Source: a gamma proteobacterium NOR5-3
GTDB lineage: Bacteria; Pseudomonadota; Gammaproteobacteria; Pseudomonadales; Halieaceae
DNA length: 64,000 nucleotides
Direction of reading: 5' to 3'
Assembly: GCA_000158155.1 (NCBI GenBank)
Contig: DS999405.1
Location: 195,811 to 259,810 of the forward strand
The stretch's first letter is position 1. Every line of letters starts with the position of its first letter. Made by a program: the position numbers and the translations under genes. The notes beneath the pieces are model-generated. The model was not told the origin of the DNA and did not search any database. It saw only the letters and a list, made by a program, of their open reading frames with translations. Below, piece by piece: positions 17,163-25,660 of the stretch.

Positions 17163-18059
17163 TTAGGGTTTGTGGTTCAGGCGCCAGTCGTAGTCCAGAA
17201 ATACCAGGTCAAGGCCACCGTCTTCCAACGCCGCCGTCTGTTTCGCAGTCAGGTTTAGCGACTCGCCGTAGCGGCTAAGAAAGCCCTGCAGGGAATCAAT
17301 ACCGCGCCAGCCCTGTTCAAAGTCATCCCGATACCATTTGAAGATAGAGGACACCTCCAGTTTGTCGCCACGTAACCGATTGCGACTGGGGTCTTTGAGG
17401 AAGCTTTGCGTTTGCTCCTCAAGTTGTAAATCGATGATGTCTCCCCGGTAGGCTTCCTGGCGCAGGGCAGGGCAACCGATGCTCGCGCAATTCACTGCAA
17501 AGTGGATTCGCGGATCGTCAAAGCGGCCGCTCTGTCGAATCATGCCGTGTTCAATATCGTCCAGGCTGAGCGTGTCGCCAAAAAGGGGGATAAAAGATTT
17601 TTTCCAGGGAGAGCGCAGGATACTCCCCAGATCGCGAATTGATTCAAGTCCCGGCCAGTTATCGAGAATCAAGGCTACCGTCCAGGCATTGTAGGCATTG
17701 ATTAAAAACGCCAGTTGTACGTCCTTCGCCTGGCTCGTCAGTGCCGCTTCGCTGACGTCACTTAACGTGTCCAGATAGGCATTGAGCTGTGTTCGATGTT
17801 TTGCAAAACAATCGTAGTCGGCTGCGGTGCTGTGATGATCGGGAGTAATGACTACACAGGTTTTGAGCAGACTGTTCCAGTCCTCGTGGGCAAACGGGTC
17901 GCTTTGAGCGGCCGTCACGCAGCTAGAGCCCCATAAAAATCCAAAAGTAAGGAGCGCCCTTATTGTTTTCCAGGGCCGCGTGCTACTACCAGACTCTGCG
18001 GGTCTGTGGAGTGATAAACCGTATTGACGCTTCCTGGTACTGATTAGCATTAACCGCAT
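17163..18059 (-). CDS. DUF547 domain protein, exported
   Basis: 298 residues. A basic N-terminus followed by a hydrophobic stretch ending near T-A-A-Q-S-D looks like a signal peptide. The DUF547 core is present: L-A-F-L-I-N-A-Y-N-A-W-T, H-F-A-V-N-C-A-S-I-G-C-P-A-L-R and I-F-K-W-Y-R-D-D-F. The family often adjoins thiol or redox genes but has no known reaction. Its start overlaps the YeeE-rhodanese gene by ten bases, making it the last gene of the cytochrome/sulfur operon. Confidence 0.85.
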   Translation of the reverse strand: MRLMLISTRKRQYGLSLHRPAESGSSTRPWKTIRALLTFGFLWGSSCVTAAQSDPFAHEDWNSLLKTCVVITPDHHSTAADYDCFAKHRTQLNAYLDTLSDVSEAALTSQAKDVQLAFLINAYNAWTVALILDNWPGLESIRDLGSILRSPWKKSFIPLFGDTLSLDDIEHGMIRQSGRFDDPRIHFAVNCASIGCPALRQEAYRGDIIDLQLEEQTQSFLKDPSRNRLRGDKLEVSSIFKWYRDDFEQGWRGIDSLQGFLSRYGESLNLTAKQTAALEDGGLDLVFLDYDWRLNHKP

Positions 18060-19249
18060 CCACCTCCGCTGGGTGCTCTTTTGATCTCCATTTCTACTTT
18101 TGGTTCAAAACTTCCGCTAAAGAGCCTCGGGTTGGGGTCCGCTGCGGGGTGTCTTGAGCCCAGGGCTTGCCCCGGGCTGATGGCCTGAGCCAGGGGATCA
18201 GAAAATCGGTTGAGCCAGTTTTCTGTGCCGCCATCCAGAATGTACAGGTTGGGAACGCTCTCTGCGCGGAGAAAACGCCAGACATCTTCTACGGCAGAGC
18301 TAGCGTCGCCGAGCAGCATGAAGACGGTATTTGAGGGCATGGCAATCAATCGTCTCGCGAGGGCGGTGAGGGAGTCCTTATCCTGCTGCAGCAGCTTGGC
18401 ATCACGAATGTGAAAGCGATTGAAGTCATACTCGTTACGAAGATCCAGAAGTTCCACACGCAGGGCATCGTCGTGGAGTAGTGAGAGCAACTCAAGAGGA
18501 TCCACATGGACCTCTCGCTGATCAAGACGAAGCTCTTCAACGGGGGCAAGGCGCTCCCAGCGATCCTTGTTGTCTGGTTGGCCCAGGAGGGCCACCAGCA
18601 GTGCTCCAAGTACCAAAGCGCCGCTCGCCGCTATGCGCCATTGGGGTGCCTGGGCCCGATCAATGCCTCCGATCCTTTCTTCAAGCCACTCCGCGCCGAA
18701 GAATATAGCGATTGCAGCAACGATGATCATCAGCACAAGCCAACCGGGGCTCAAGCCCAGGCTATCGCTCAAAGTGATGCGTCCCAGATCGCTGCTGTTA
18801 AAGAAGGGCTCATAGAAACCTATGGTTTCCCCGAAGACCCCTATACCGAACAGCGCGCCCAGCACGAAAAATATACCGTCGACTTTTAAGGTGGCGGCGG
18901 CGACCAGAGACGTGCCTGGACAGAATCCACCCACGATAAAACCAATCCCCATAACGAAGCCGCCTACGATGCCGGGCCATACATAGGTAGGTGGCACCCA
19001 CAGGAGGTTGACGTCCAGGAGGCCGACACTGCTGGAGGCGAAGATCAGGGTCATGGCGGTGATGATGGCCGTGAACATGACTTTGAGTACGGTCAGCTCC
19101 TGAAAGTAAAACTGCGCCGCGAGTTTCCGTGAGTTACCAAAACCTGAAGATTCCAGTACCCAGCCAAATGCGAAACCGATAAGGCCGTAGATGAGAAACG
19201 CCTGCCAGGTGCCCAGGCTCGCGATCATATTGAGAGGAAATTCCGCCAT
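18050..19249 (-). CDS. YeeE/YedE sulfur carrier with rhodanese-like C-terminus
   Basis: About 399 residues from the ATG at 19249 (M-A-E-F-P-L-N), ten bases after the preceding stop; a longer frame to 19309 would overlap it. Seven or so membrane helices include the sulfur-transport motif G-F-C-P-G-T-S. After a last helix (about 225-242) comes a rhodanese-like domain (E-L-L-D-L-R-N-E-Y-D-F near 285). The position of the active cysteine holds F-M-L-L-G-D-A-S with no Cys. A Gly/Cys tail ends the protein. YeeE/YedE members import thiosulfate or related sulfur; the tail may bind or sense rather than transfer sulfur. Confidence 0.85.
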   Translation of the reverse strand: MAEFPLNMIASLGTWQAFLIYGLIGFAFGWVLESSGFGNSRKLAAQFYFQELTVLKVMFTAIITAMTLIFASSSVGLLDVNLLWVPPTYVWPGIVGGFVMGIGFIVGGFCPGTSLVAAATLKVDGIFFVLGALFGIGVFGETIGFYEPFFNSSDLGRITLSDSLGLSPGWLVLMIIVAAIAIFFGAEWLEERIGGIDRAQAPQWRIAASGALVLGALLVALLGQPDNKDRWERLAPVEELRLDQREVHVDPLELLSLLHDDALRVELLDLRNEYDFNRFHIRDAKLLQQDKDSLTALARRLIAMPSNTVFMLLGDASSAVEDVWRFLRAESVPNLYILDGGTENWLNRFSDPLAQAISPGQALGSRHPAADPNPRLFSGSFEPKVEMEIKRAPSGGGCG

Positions 19250-19259
19250 GGTGATCGCC

Positions 19260-19799
19260 TCAGTTCCAGGTCTTTCGAAGACTGTAGGCAAAGAGGTACG
19301 CGCCGCCAAAAACCCCGATCATCATGAGCCAGCTTCCGGTCGACATTACCGCTCCGCCGGACAGTATTTGCCCGGAGGTACAGCCGCGAGCCAGTCGGGC
19401 ACCGTAGCCCATGAGGGCGCCACCGGCGAAAGCCAGCAGCCAACGCAGGCTGTTGCTCATCTGCGGTCCCTTGTTGGTCTCCCAGTGCGTGCGCCGGGAC
19501 AGCAGGCCCGACACGAGACCGCCTGCGATGGTTCCGATGGTCAGGTAGACAATCCAGTCTTTCAGAGGATTGATGTCGCCTCCCGCCATCTTGATGAGAT
19601 AGGGCACCCTGTCAACGTGAGCCGGCATCAGTGTGTCCTGCACCCAAACCAGGAGTCGGTTCAGGCCGCCGGAAGCACCCAGGCCGCTACCGGTAATGAA
19701 ATAAGCAATGAAGAGTACGAAGCCCAGCATTAAACCGCCAAAGTAGGGGTTCCAGTAGGGTTTGCCTGTGCTTGGCGTAACTGGAAATTGCTGATCCAT
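19260..19799 (-). CDS. YeeE/YedE family membrane protein
   Basis: 179 residues, about four or five helices, with the conserved R-G-C-T-S-G-Q-I-L-S-G-G-A motif containing the functional cysteine of YeeE-type thiosulfate importers. Half-size, so it probably works with the next gene, which carries the G-F-C-P-G-T-S motif. It sits two bases after the cytochrome b/c gene and ten before its partner. Confidence 0.88.
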   Translation of the reverse strand: MDQQFPVTPSTGKPYWNPYFGGLMLGFVLFIAYFITGSGLGASGGLNRLLVWVQDTLMPAHVDRVPYLIKMAGGDINPLKDWIVYLTIGTIAGGLVSGLLSRRTHWETNKGPQMSNSLRWLLAFAGGALMGYGARLARGCTSGQILSGGAVMSTGSWLMMIGVFGGAYLFAYSLRKTWN

Positions 19800-19801
19800 A
19801 G

Positions 19802-21814
19802 TTAATCACCTCCCGATGATTTTTCGACATCTTCCCAGCCCTCAAGCATGGCCTGAATACCCGACAAAGGTTTCGGACCCGAGGTGGTGGTGAGATAGAT
19901 GTGCATGATGAGGAATGCGGCAAACAGCCAGGCCATAAAACTATGCAGGGGGCTGAGTACGCCGAGTCCGCCCAATGCTGCGGTTTGCTCGGGCCAGTGC
20001 TGGGCACCCCAGATCAGGATGCCCGTGAGAATCTGGGCCGGCAGCAAGGTATTCAGAAGGCCGAAATAGGTGATTTGCTGCAGGGGATTCAACTTGTGCT
20101 GCGCATCTTTTGCAAAGGGGTGGGGCTCACCTCGAAAAATGCCCTGGGTGTAATAGCGCGCTTGCAGGAACATACGCCCAAAGAGGTCGGAAGAGCCCGG
20201 TAGATATTGCCTGATCTCACCACTGGCCAAGTGGTAGAAGGCGGCGAAGACCGCGTTAATCAGCAGTATGAACCCCACCAGATTGTGCAACTCGACCATG
20301 TAAGCAAAGTTCAGGAAGTCGAATACGTAGGGCTTGTGGATGGCAGCGCCGGTGACCAGCAGTATCAAGATGGCTGTCGCCTGGAGCCAATGCCAGAACC
20401 GCTCATAGACGCTGTACATGTAGATGCGTTGACGAGTTTCTCGCTGGCTGCCCCGGCGGCGAAAGCTCAGGTACCGTGCCAGCCCGTGCAGCAATACCCC
20501 CAACAGCGTGCCACTGGTTATAAACATACCTGCCCGGTCAGCCCAGGCCACCTGGTCTGCTCCCAGAATATAGCATCCAGCAGTATCTGGGTGAGCGCGG
20601 GCGATGAGCCGCCCGTTTGAGAGGTCAAATTGCGGAGCTTTGACGGAAGCGGGGCTGACAAAACGGCGTGTTGCATGAGGCACGGCGCTGCCCAGATCCA
20701 GGCTTCCCTCCACTAAGCCGCCCGGTCGGTGACAAGCCGCGCATTCGCGCTGTGCGCTGTCGTGCACGACACCGTGTTGCACCGGTACCGCGAGTATCGA
20801 CGTGGTGCTTGAGCCCTGATCCACGGAGTTCGCAGCAATCAGGTTAAACGGTGCCAGTTTGTCCTGGCTGGCCAGAAGGAGGGGGGCGTAACCAACAATC
20901 AAGCCTTGTTGGTTACGGCCTCTTACGGTCTGTTCGCCGTTATCCAGGTCAATGCTTTCAAGCGCCGCGCCAAAGAGAGCGGGTATGTGACAGCTTTCAC
21001 AGGCCAAGGCTGACATATGACGTTGGGTAAAGGGCAGCCAGCTATGTCCCGCATCGCTGCGATGACAATCAGTACATTGCAAGCTGTCTTGCATTGTGTG
21101 ATCGGGGCGGTGCAGGTAGTCCTGGATAGGCACATCGCGGGGATCCTGCTTGAGATGCACGCTAGCGGTTTTAGTCTCTTGTATAGAATGTCCTATCTTG
21201 TTTCCGGGCCTGTTGTTCGCCCGATGGCAGTCAGCGCAAACCAGGCCTCGGGCGAGATGAATATCAAAGGCGTCGCTGCGCGTCGATTTATCGCTGATGT
21301 TGATGCCGCTGCTATTGATGCGCTGGCCGCTCAGCAGGGCGCCGCTGAAGCTTGCCAGGTCCGCAGGCTGCGCTGTATCACTGGGCGTGAAGGGTACCTG
21401 GTTATGCAGCACGATCTCGCCGTGACAGCTGGCGCAGGCATCGGGGGCTCGGCCCGACCGGATACTCGCTCCGCTGATCAATCCGGTCTCGTTCAGGCTC
21501 AGGGAGCCGCCATGACAGTGGGAACACCCGCTATCGCCCCCTGAGTTCAAGGACTGCTGTCCCAGGCGATGACGGATTACTCCCAGCTGTGTAAGTGATT
21601 CGGGGTCTTGCCGGTGTGCCGGCGACAAAGAACTGCGGATGGCATCGCTGTCATGGCAGTTGGCACAGCTTGCAGATTCAGAGGCTTGTGCAAGCGTGGC
21701 TACGGGCTGGCCCGAAAGATCGCGGGGCGTGACGTCCGGATGTATGACGGCGGCATGCACAGCGTTGGCCTGCAATGCCACAAAACCCAAACACAGGATG
21801 AAAAAAAATCTCAT
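19802..21814 (-). CDS. Seven-haem cytochrome c fused to cytochrome b561-like membrane domain
   Basis: 670 residues. Signal peptide 1-21, then seven C-x-x-C-H haem c motifs (C50, C97, C127 and four more to about residue 365), then a membrane domain of five or so helices (about 425-650) with histidines in H-W-L-Q-A-T, H-N-L-V-G-F and H-S-F-M-A-W, as in diheme cytochrome b/b6-type quinol oxidoreductases. It could take electrons from quinol and pass them to, or receive them from, the octahaem enzyme encoded just upstream. The start overlaps that gene by four bases (ATGA). Confidence 0.88.
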   Translation of the reverse strand: MRFFFILCLGFVALQANAVHAAVIHPDVTPRDLSGQPVATLAQASESASCANCHDSDAIRSSLSPAHRQDPESLTQLGVIRHRLGQQSLNSGGDSGCSHCHGGSLSLNETGLISGASIRSGRAPDACASCHGEIVLHNQVPFTPSDTAQPADLASFSGALLSGQRINSSGINISDKSTRSDAFDIHLARGLVCADCHRANNRPGNKIGHSIQETKTASVHLKQDPRDVPIQDYLHRPDHTMQDSLQCTDCHRSDAGHSWLPFTQRHMSALACESCHIPALFGAALESIDLDNGEQTVRGRNQQGLIVGYAPLLLASQDKLAPFNLIAANSVDQGSSTTSILAVPVQHGVVHDSAQRECAACHRPGGLVEGSLDLGSAVPHATRRFVSPASVKAPQFDLSNGRLIARAHPDTAGCYILGADQVAWADRAGMFITSGTLLGVLLHGLARYLSFRRRGSQRETRQRIYMYSVYERFWHWLQATAILILLVTGAAIHKPYVFDFLNFAYMVELHNLVGFILLINAVFAAFYHLASGEIRQYLPGSSDLFGRMFLQARYYTQGIFRGEPHPFAKDAQHKLNPLQQITYFGLLNTLLPAQILTGILIWGAQHWPEQTAALGGLGVLSPLHSFMAWLFAAFLIMHIYLTTTSGPKPLSGIQAMLEGWEDVEKSSGGD

Positions 21815-23289
21815 GGGGCTTTAACCGCGGTTGTGCCCGGGGTGAGATAGCTGGCACCTTGTCGTCCCCCCCAGCGCAGGGGGTCACCCGGATAACCCAG
21901 CGCTTTCCAGTTGAGTCTGCCTTTTTCTTCGTCATGGCTGTGACAGTCGAGACACTGGAGCGCGCGCTCTTTGGGAGCCACCATGTGCGTTTGCGGCCAG
22001 TACATGGAGGTGTCCGTGAACCCATATTGTCCGCTGTACTGTAGACCGCTGTGACGGGATCCGCTTCGCAGTGCGGTGTCCCAGTCAAAGTTTTGCCAGT
22101 ACCCTTGCGGTCCACTGGTTTCCGGTTGCAGTAGGTAGCGATTGAGGCGGTCATAGACCTGGGACGCCAGATGGACTTTAAAAGGCCATATTCGTGCGTC
22201 AGGATCGTCGATACTTCCCCGGGGTTGGTTCAGCGCAGTCACTGAGTCTGGATCTATGCGGTCACCTACGATGTACCGATCGGCGCTGCCGTTAAACCAC
22301 AGATAGCTTGGCCGCAGTTGTTGCTGGTACTCGAAACTGCCTTTTATGCGTAGATAGCTGTGATCATCCTCTTCGCGGGAGTCGTCGCCTGCGGCAGACC
22401 AATCCCAGTGTGTTTTGGTGGCACGCCGGCGTGCCGTTTCGGGAATGTGACAGGTCTGACAGGCGAGGGCGCTTGTATGACTGTTCAGCCGTGACTCCTC
22501 ATGCGGGGCTTTCTCGTGGCAATCGACACAGCTAACCTGATTGTTGCTGTCCATGGAGACCGAGGTCGACCGCCCCGCAATCTGGTGGTTTTCCGTGCGA
22601 TGACAATCGGTACACACAAAATCGTAGCGTCCCATATGAACATCGACATTTTCCGTCGGGTTGAAAAGGGATGAGTCGAGGTCGCCGTGCTTTACCGCAT
22701 CGCCGCCACCTCCGCTGAAGTGACAGCCGCCGCAATTGTCGCGACTTGATTTGCCAACACTCATGGCCACCTCGCGCAGATCAACACCGTCTACCGGGAG
22801 CCCCGCCCTGCCTTTTACATAGGTTCCAGAGCTTTCATGGCAGACCAGACAATCCACATTTTCTGTCGCGTCAAAATCATAGCTGGCGTCGGTCCAGCCA
22901 TAACCTGCGTGACAGGCCGTGCAACTGGCCCAGTTGCCACGAATGCCGATACAAAAATTGTTAATGACGTTGCGCTTGCCGCCGGCGACCGGTTCGGCGC
23001 GTCCGGGCACCACAACGGGCGCTCTGTCCCAGGTCCAGTGCGATGAATGCCGCAGTTCCTGATCGCTGTCTTCATGGCACTCCAGGCAGCGAGCCGTTAC
23101 CGCTTGTGGAGACTCAAACTCCTGATCCAGAAGTGCGCTGTGGTCCACCGACGGCAGGCGTCCGGGCACGGAAGCCCAAGGGGTATCCATGGGCGCGGAA
23201 GCGGGAGGAAACAGCCAGTAAAGGGGCAGCAGAATCACCGCGGCGATTCCCGCCCAGATCCAAAGCCAGCGAAGAGAGCGGCGACTCAT
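21811..23289 (-). CDS. Octahaem c-type cytochrome, tetrathionate reductase family
   Basis: 492 residues. One N-terminal membrane anchor (about 8-28) and eight C-x-x-C-H motifs (CLECH, CTACH, CLVCH, CGGCH, CTDCH, CVDCH, CQTCH, CLDCH), the count and length of the octahaem tetrathionate reductase (OTR) family. Known members reduce tetrathionate, and also nitrite and hydroxylamine in vitro. Next to a quinol-type cytochrome and two YeeE carriers, a sulfur-oxyanion role is likely, but the direction (reduction or oxidation) is not shown. First clear gene of the operon. Confidence 0.9.
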   Translation of the reverse strand: MSRRSLRWLWIWAGIAAVILLPLYWLFPPASAPMDTPWASVPGRLPSVDHSALLDQEFESPQAVTARCLECHEDSDQELRHSSHWTWDRAPVVVPGRAEPVAGGKRNVINNFCIGIRGNWASCTACHAGYGWTDASYDFDATENVDCLVCHESSGTYVKGRAGLPVDGVDLREVAMSVGKSSRDNCGGCHFSGGGGDAVKHGDLDSSLFNPTENVDVHMGRYDFVCTDCHRTENHQIAGRSTSVSMDSNNQVSCVDCHEKAPHEESRLNSHTSALACQTCHIPETARRRATKTHWDWSAAGDDSREEDDHSYLRIKGSFEYQQQLRPSYLWFNGSADRYIVGDRIDPDSVTALNQPRGSIDDPDARIWPFKVHLASQVYDRLNRYLLQPETSGPQGYWQNFDWDTALRSGSRHSGLQYSGQYGFTDTSMYWPQTHMVAPKERALQCLDCHSHDEEKGRLNWKALGYPGDPLRWGGRQGASYLTPGTTAVKAP

Positions 23290-23329
23290 GCGCTTTTACC
23301 TTTCCCTTGGTTGATAGAATCCTTATACG

Positions 23330-23527
23330 CTAACAGTCACTCGCTGTAGATTCTTGATTTAAGTCAGGATTATTCTCGGAATTGCCCGGAATCAAATGTT
23401 TAATGATGCCGGGCGGCAAAAAAGCCGTTTTTTTGAGCCTTGCCTGGGTCGCCCCTACGGCAATGACCGTTTGTGGGGCCTGGCAATTGCGACAGCCCGG
23501 GCACTGTGCCATCGTAAGAAGATTCAT
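23330..23527 (-). CDS. Possible small cysteine-rich protein (65 residues)
   Basis: An open frame starting M-N-L-L-T-M-A-Q-C-P-G-C-R-N-C, with two overlapping C-x-x-C pairs, lies 40 bases upstream of the octahaem gene on the same strand. A weak GGGA is eight bases before the ATG. The start is six bases from the divergent oxygenase start, which leaves little room for promoters, so it may be chance. No family recognised. Confidence 0.28.
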   Translation of the reverse strand: MNLLTMAQCPGCRNCQAPQTVIAVGATQARLKKTAFLPPGIIKHLIPGNSENNPDLNQESTASDC

Positions 23528-23532
23528 TTTAA

Positions 23533-24453
23533 ATGTCCCGGGAAACTGTTGTGGAGATACCGATCATCGATTGTGACGAGGCGGCTCGGCCTGACCGTGA
23601 GGTAGCCAGTGATATTGACCGGGCTCTTCGCAATGTAGGTTTCATGGCAGTGAAGAATCTGGGTGTTGCTCCCGCGGTCATTGCTGATGTTTTTAGCACG
23701 TCGCAAACGTTTTTCCATTCCTCTTTGCCAGCGAAGCAGCGCTGCGCGTATGAGGCGGCGCGGGAGAATTTTGGCTATCAGGGTCTGGGGCAGGAGAGTC
23801 TGGATCCCCGTCGTCCCGGGGACTTGAAAGAAACCTTCACCATGCGCAATCTCCTGGCTGAGCGAGTGCCCTCGACCCGCTGGCCGAACGAGGCGTTTCG
23901 CCAGTCTGTGTCTGCCTTCTACAAAGATGCTCTTGCTGGTGCCCAGCGGCTTCAGAGGCTCCTTGCTCTGGCGTTGGATGTGCCTTCGGATTATTTTGTG
24001 AAGCGCCACGGCGGGGAAAATATCACCTTACGCCTGTTGCACTATCCCCCGGTGCCCTCTGTGGAAATCAATGCGCTACAAATGGGTGCCGGAGCCCACA
24101 CGGATTACGGCATGCTGACCCTGCTCTTTCAGGACGCGGTAGGCGGATTGCAGGTGCAGTCCGAGGATGGTGCCTGGCACGACGTAGCGCCCCGACCGGA
24201 TACAATTGTGATTAACTCCGGCGATTTATTGGAGCGATGGAGCAATGGACGCTATCGCTCTACCTGTCATCGAGTACTGCCGCGGGAGCAATCGGCGGAG
24301 CGTTACTCTATAGCGCTGTTTGTAGATCCGGACAGTGACACGCTGGTTGAGGCCTTGCCATCGTGTTTGAAGTCTGGCGCCCGCGCTATGTATCCCCCCA
24401 TTACTGCTGGTGAACATGTTCAGGCAAAAATAGAAGCTACCCATCGTGCTTGA
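23533..24453 (+). CDS. 2-oxoglutarate/Fe(II) oxygenase, isopenicillin N synthase-like
   Basis: 306 residues. N-terminal DIOX_N region (I-P-I-I-D-C-D-E), F-G-Y-Q-G-L-G, then the 2OG-Fe(II) core with iron ligands in A-H-T-D-Y-G-M-L-T (H, D) and C-H-R-V (H), followed by R-Y-S-I-A-L-F for the co-substrate. Length matches the family. Substrate unknown. It overlaps the following MFS gene by eight bases, so the two likely work together, for example modification and export or import of a small molecule. Confidence 0.88.
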   Translation: MSRETVVEIPIIDCDEAARPDREVASDIDRALRNVGFMAVKNLGVAPAVIADVFSTSQTFFHSSLPAKQRCAYEAARENFGYQGLGQESLDPRRPGDLKETFTMRNLLAERVPSTRWPNEAFRQSVSAFYKDALAGAQRLQRLLALALDVPSDYFVKRHGGENITLRLLHYPPVPSVEINALQMGAGAHTDYGMLTLLFQDAVGGLQVQSEDGAWHDVAPRPDTIVINSGDLLERWSNGRYRSTCHRVLPREQSAERYSIALFVDPDSDTLVEALPSCLKSGARAMYPPITAGEHVQAKIEATHRA

Positions 24454-25633
24454 GCAAGCCAAACCGGTCGCTGGTGCAGGCGCTATGTTGTCGCATCCCG
24501 GTCTTCTTATGGCCGGTGCCGCAGCCTTTGGTATGTCTACCCTGTTCAGTGCCCTGAAGCCCGTCTTGCTGACCCGGTTGATGGAAGAGACCAGTTGGGG
24601 TGCTGCTTCGGCGGGGGTGGTGGTGGCCGCGCCGTTTTTGGGTATCGCCCTCTCCTCACTGTTGTTCTTTTTTCGACCACCTCAGGCATCCCTGAGGTGT
24701 CTGGCTGTGTTGTTTGGTGGCAGCCTGGTGCTTCTGGAGTTGCTCAGCGCCTTTCTCTTTACAGATCAGCTGTTGCTGCTGGCTTTGCAGTTCGTGGCTG
24801 GCTTTTGCGTGGGCGCACTTATGTCTGCTACATCGCGGCTGGTGGCGGTCAGTGATGCGCCGGATCAAAGCTTTGGATTTATCGACATGTCTGCCGTGGC
24901 GCTCATGTCGGTCATGGTGGCCGGGGCGGGGGCTGCCGTTGCTGCGGCCGGGGTTACGGGGGGATATGGTTTTGCGGCGGTGGTGAGTCTTGTGTACGCA
25001 CTGGCCATAGCCAGTTATCGCGAGAGCCCGGCACTGCTGGCGCATCACGATCATATGCCAGAGCCTTTGGATATCAGTTTGCGGCCTGTGGCCGTAGTGA
25101 CTATGGGTGTCTTGTTCGTGACCTGTAGCGGTCTGGGTTTTGCGTTTATGTTCAGTCTGGCTGCACGCCTTGACCTGGGCTATGAAGAAGCGGGTTCAAG
25201 GATTGGACTGCTGCTACTGGCATCAGCATTGGCCTGCCAGTTGGGAGGGTGGTGCAGTGCTCGTTTCGGTCCCCGTTACCCTCTGCTGGCCGCTTTTGCG
25301 GCTTGCGCTGTGGGATGGTGGATGGTCGTGCATGCGCAGAGTCCGACGGGGTTCTTTCTGGGGCTGGTGCCAGCTGTGTTTGCACTGCAGTTTAACTTTC
25401 CGATACTGCTGGCACTGTCGGGTTCCCTGGACGCCCATGGACGCTGGGCGGGGATAGCCGCGCCGCTAATTACCAGCGGCTTTGCCTGGGCAGCCATCGT
25501 GTCGGGGCAGGTGGTGCAGAGCAGAGGGCTGGAGGCGCTGCCCGAGGTCACAGCGCTGGGGATGTTGCTCTGTGCTGTATTGCTCTGGCCCGCAACATCG
25601 GTGGGCACACCTGCAGTGAACGCAAGTTCCTGA
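24446..25633 (+). CDS. MFS transporter
   Basis: 395 residues with about 12 membrane segments, typical of major facilitator carriers; glycine- and alanine-rich helices, a charged loop after helix 6 (R-E-S-P-A-L-L-A-H-H-D-H). It overlaps the oxygenase gene, implying a shared substrate. An imperfect hairpin without a T run (25648-25677) lies between it and the convergent amidase gene. Confidence 0.8.
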   Translation: MLEQAKPVAGAGAMLSHPGLLMAGAAAFGMSTLFSALKPVLLTRLMEETSWGAASAGVVVAAPFLGIALSSLLFFFRPPQASLRCLAVLFGGSLVLLELLSAFLFTDQLLLLALQFVAGFCVGALMSATSRLVAVSDAPDQSFGFIDMSAVALMSVMVAGAGAAVAAAGVTGGYGFAAVVSLVYALAIASYRESPALLAHHDHMPEPLDISLRPVAVVTMGVLFVTCSGLGFAFMFSLAARLDLGYEEAGSRIGLLLLASALACQLGGWCSARFGPRYPLLAAFAACAVGWWMVVHAQSPTGFFLGLVPAVFALQFNFPILLALSGSLDAHGRWAGIAAPLITSGFAWAAIVSGQVVQSRGLEALPEVTALGMLLCAVLLWPATSVGTPAVNASS

Positions 25634-25660
25634 GGCGCGCCAGTGCACGCACCCGGATGC

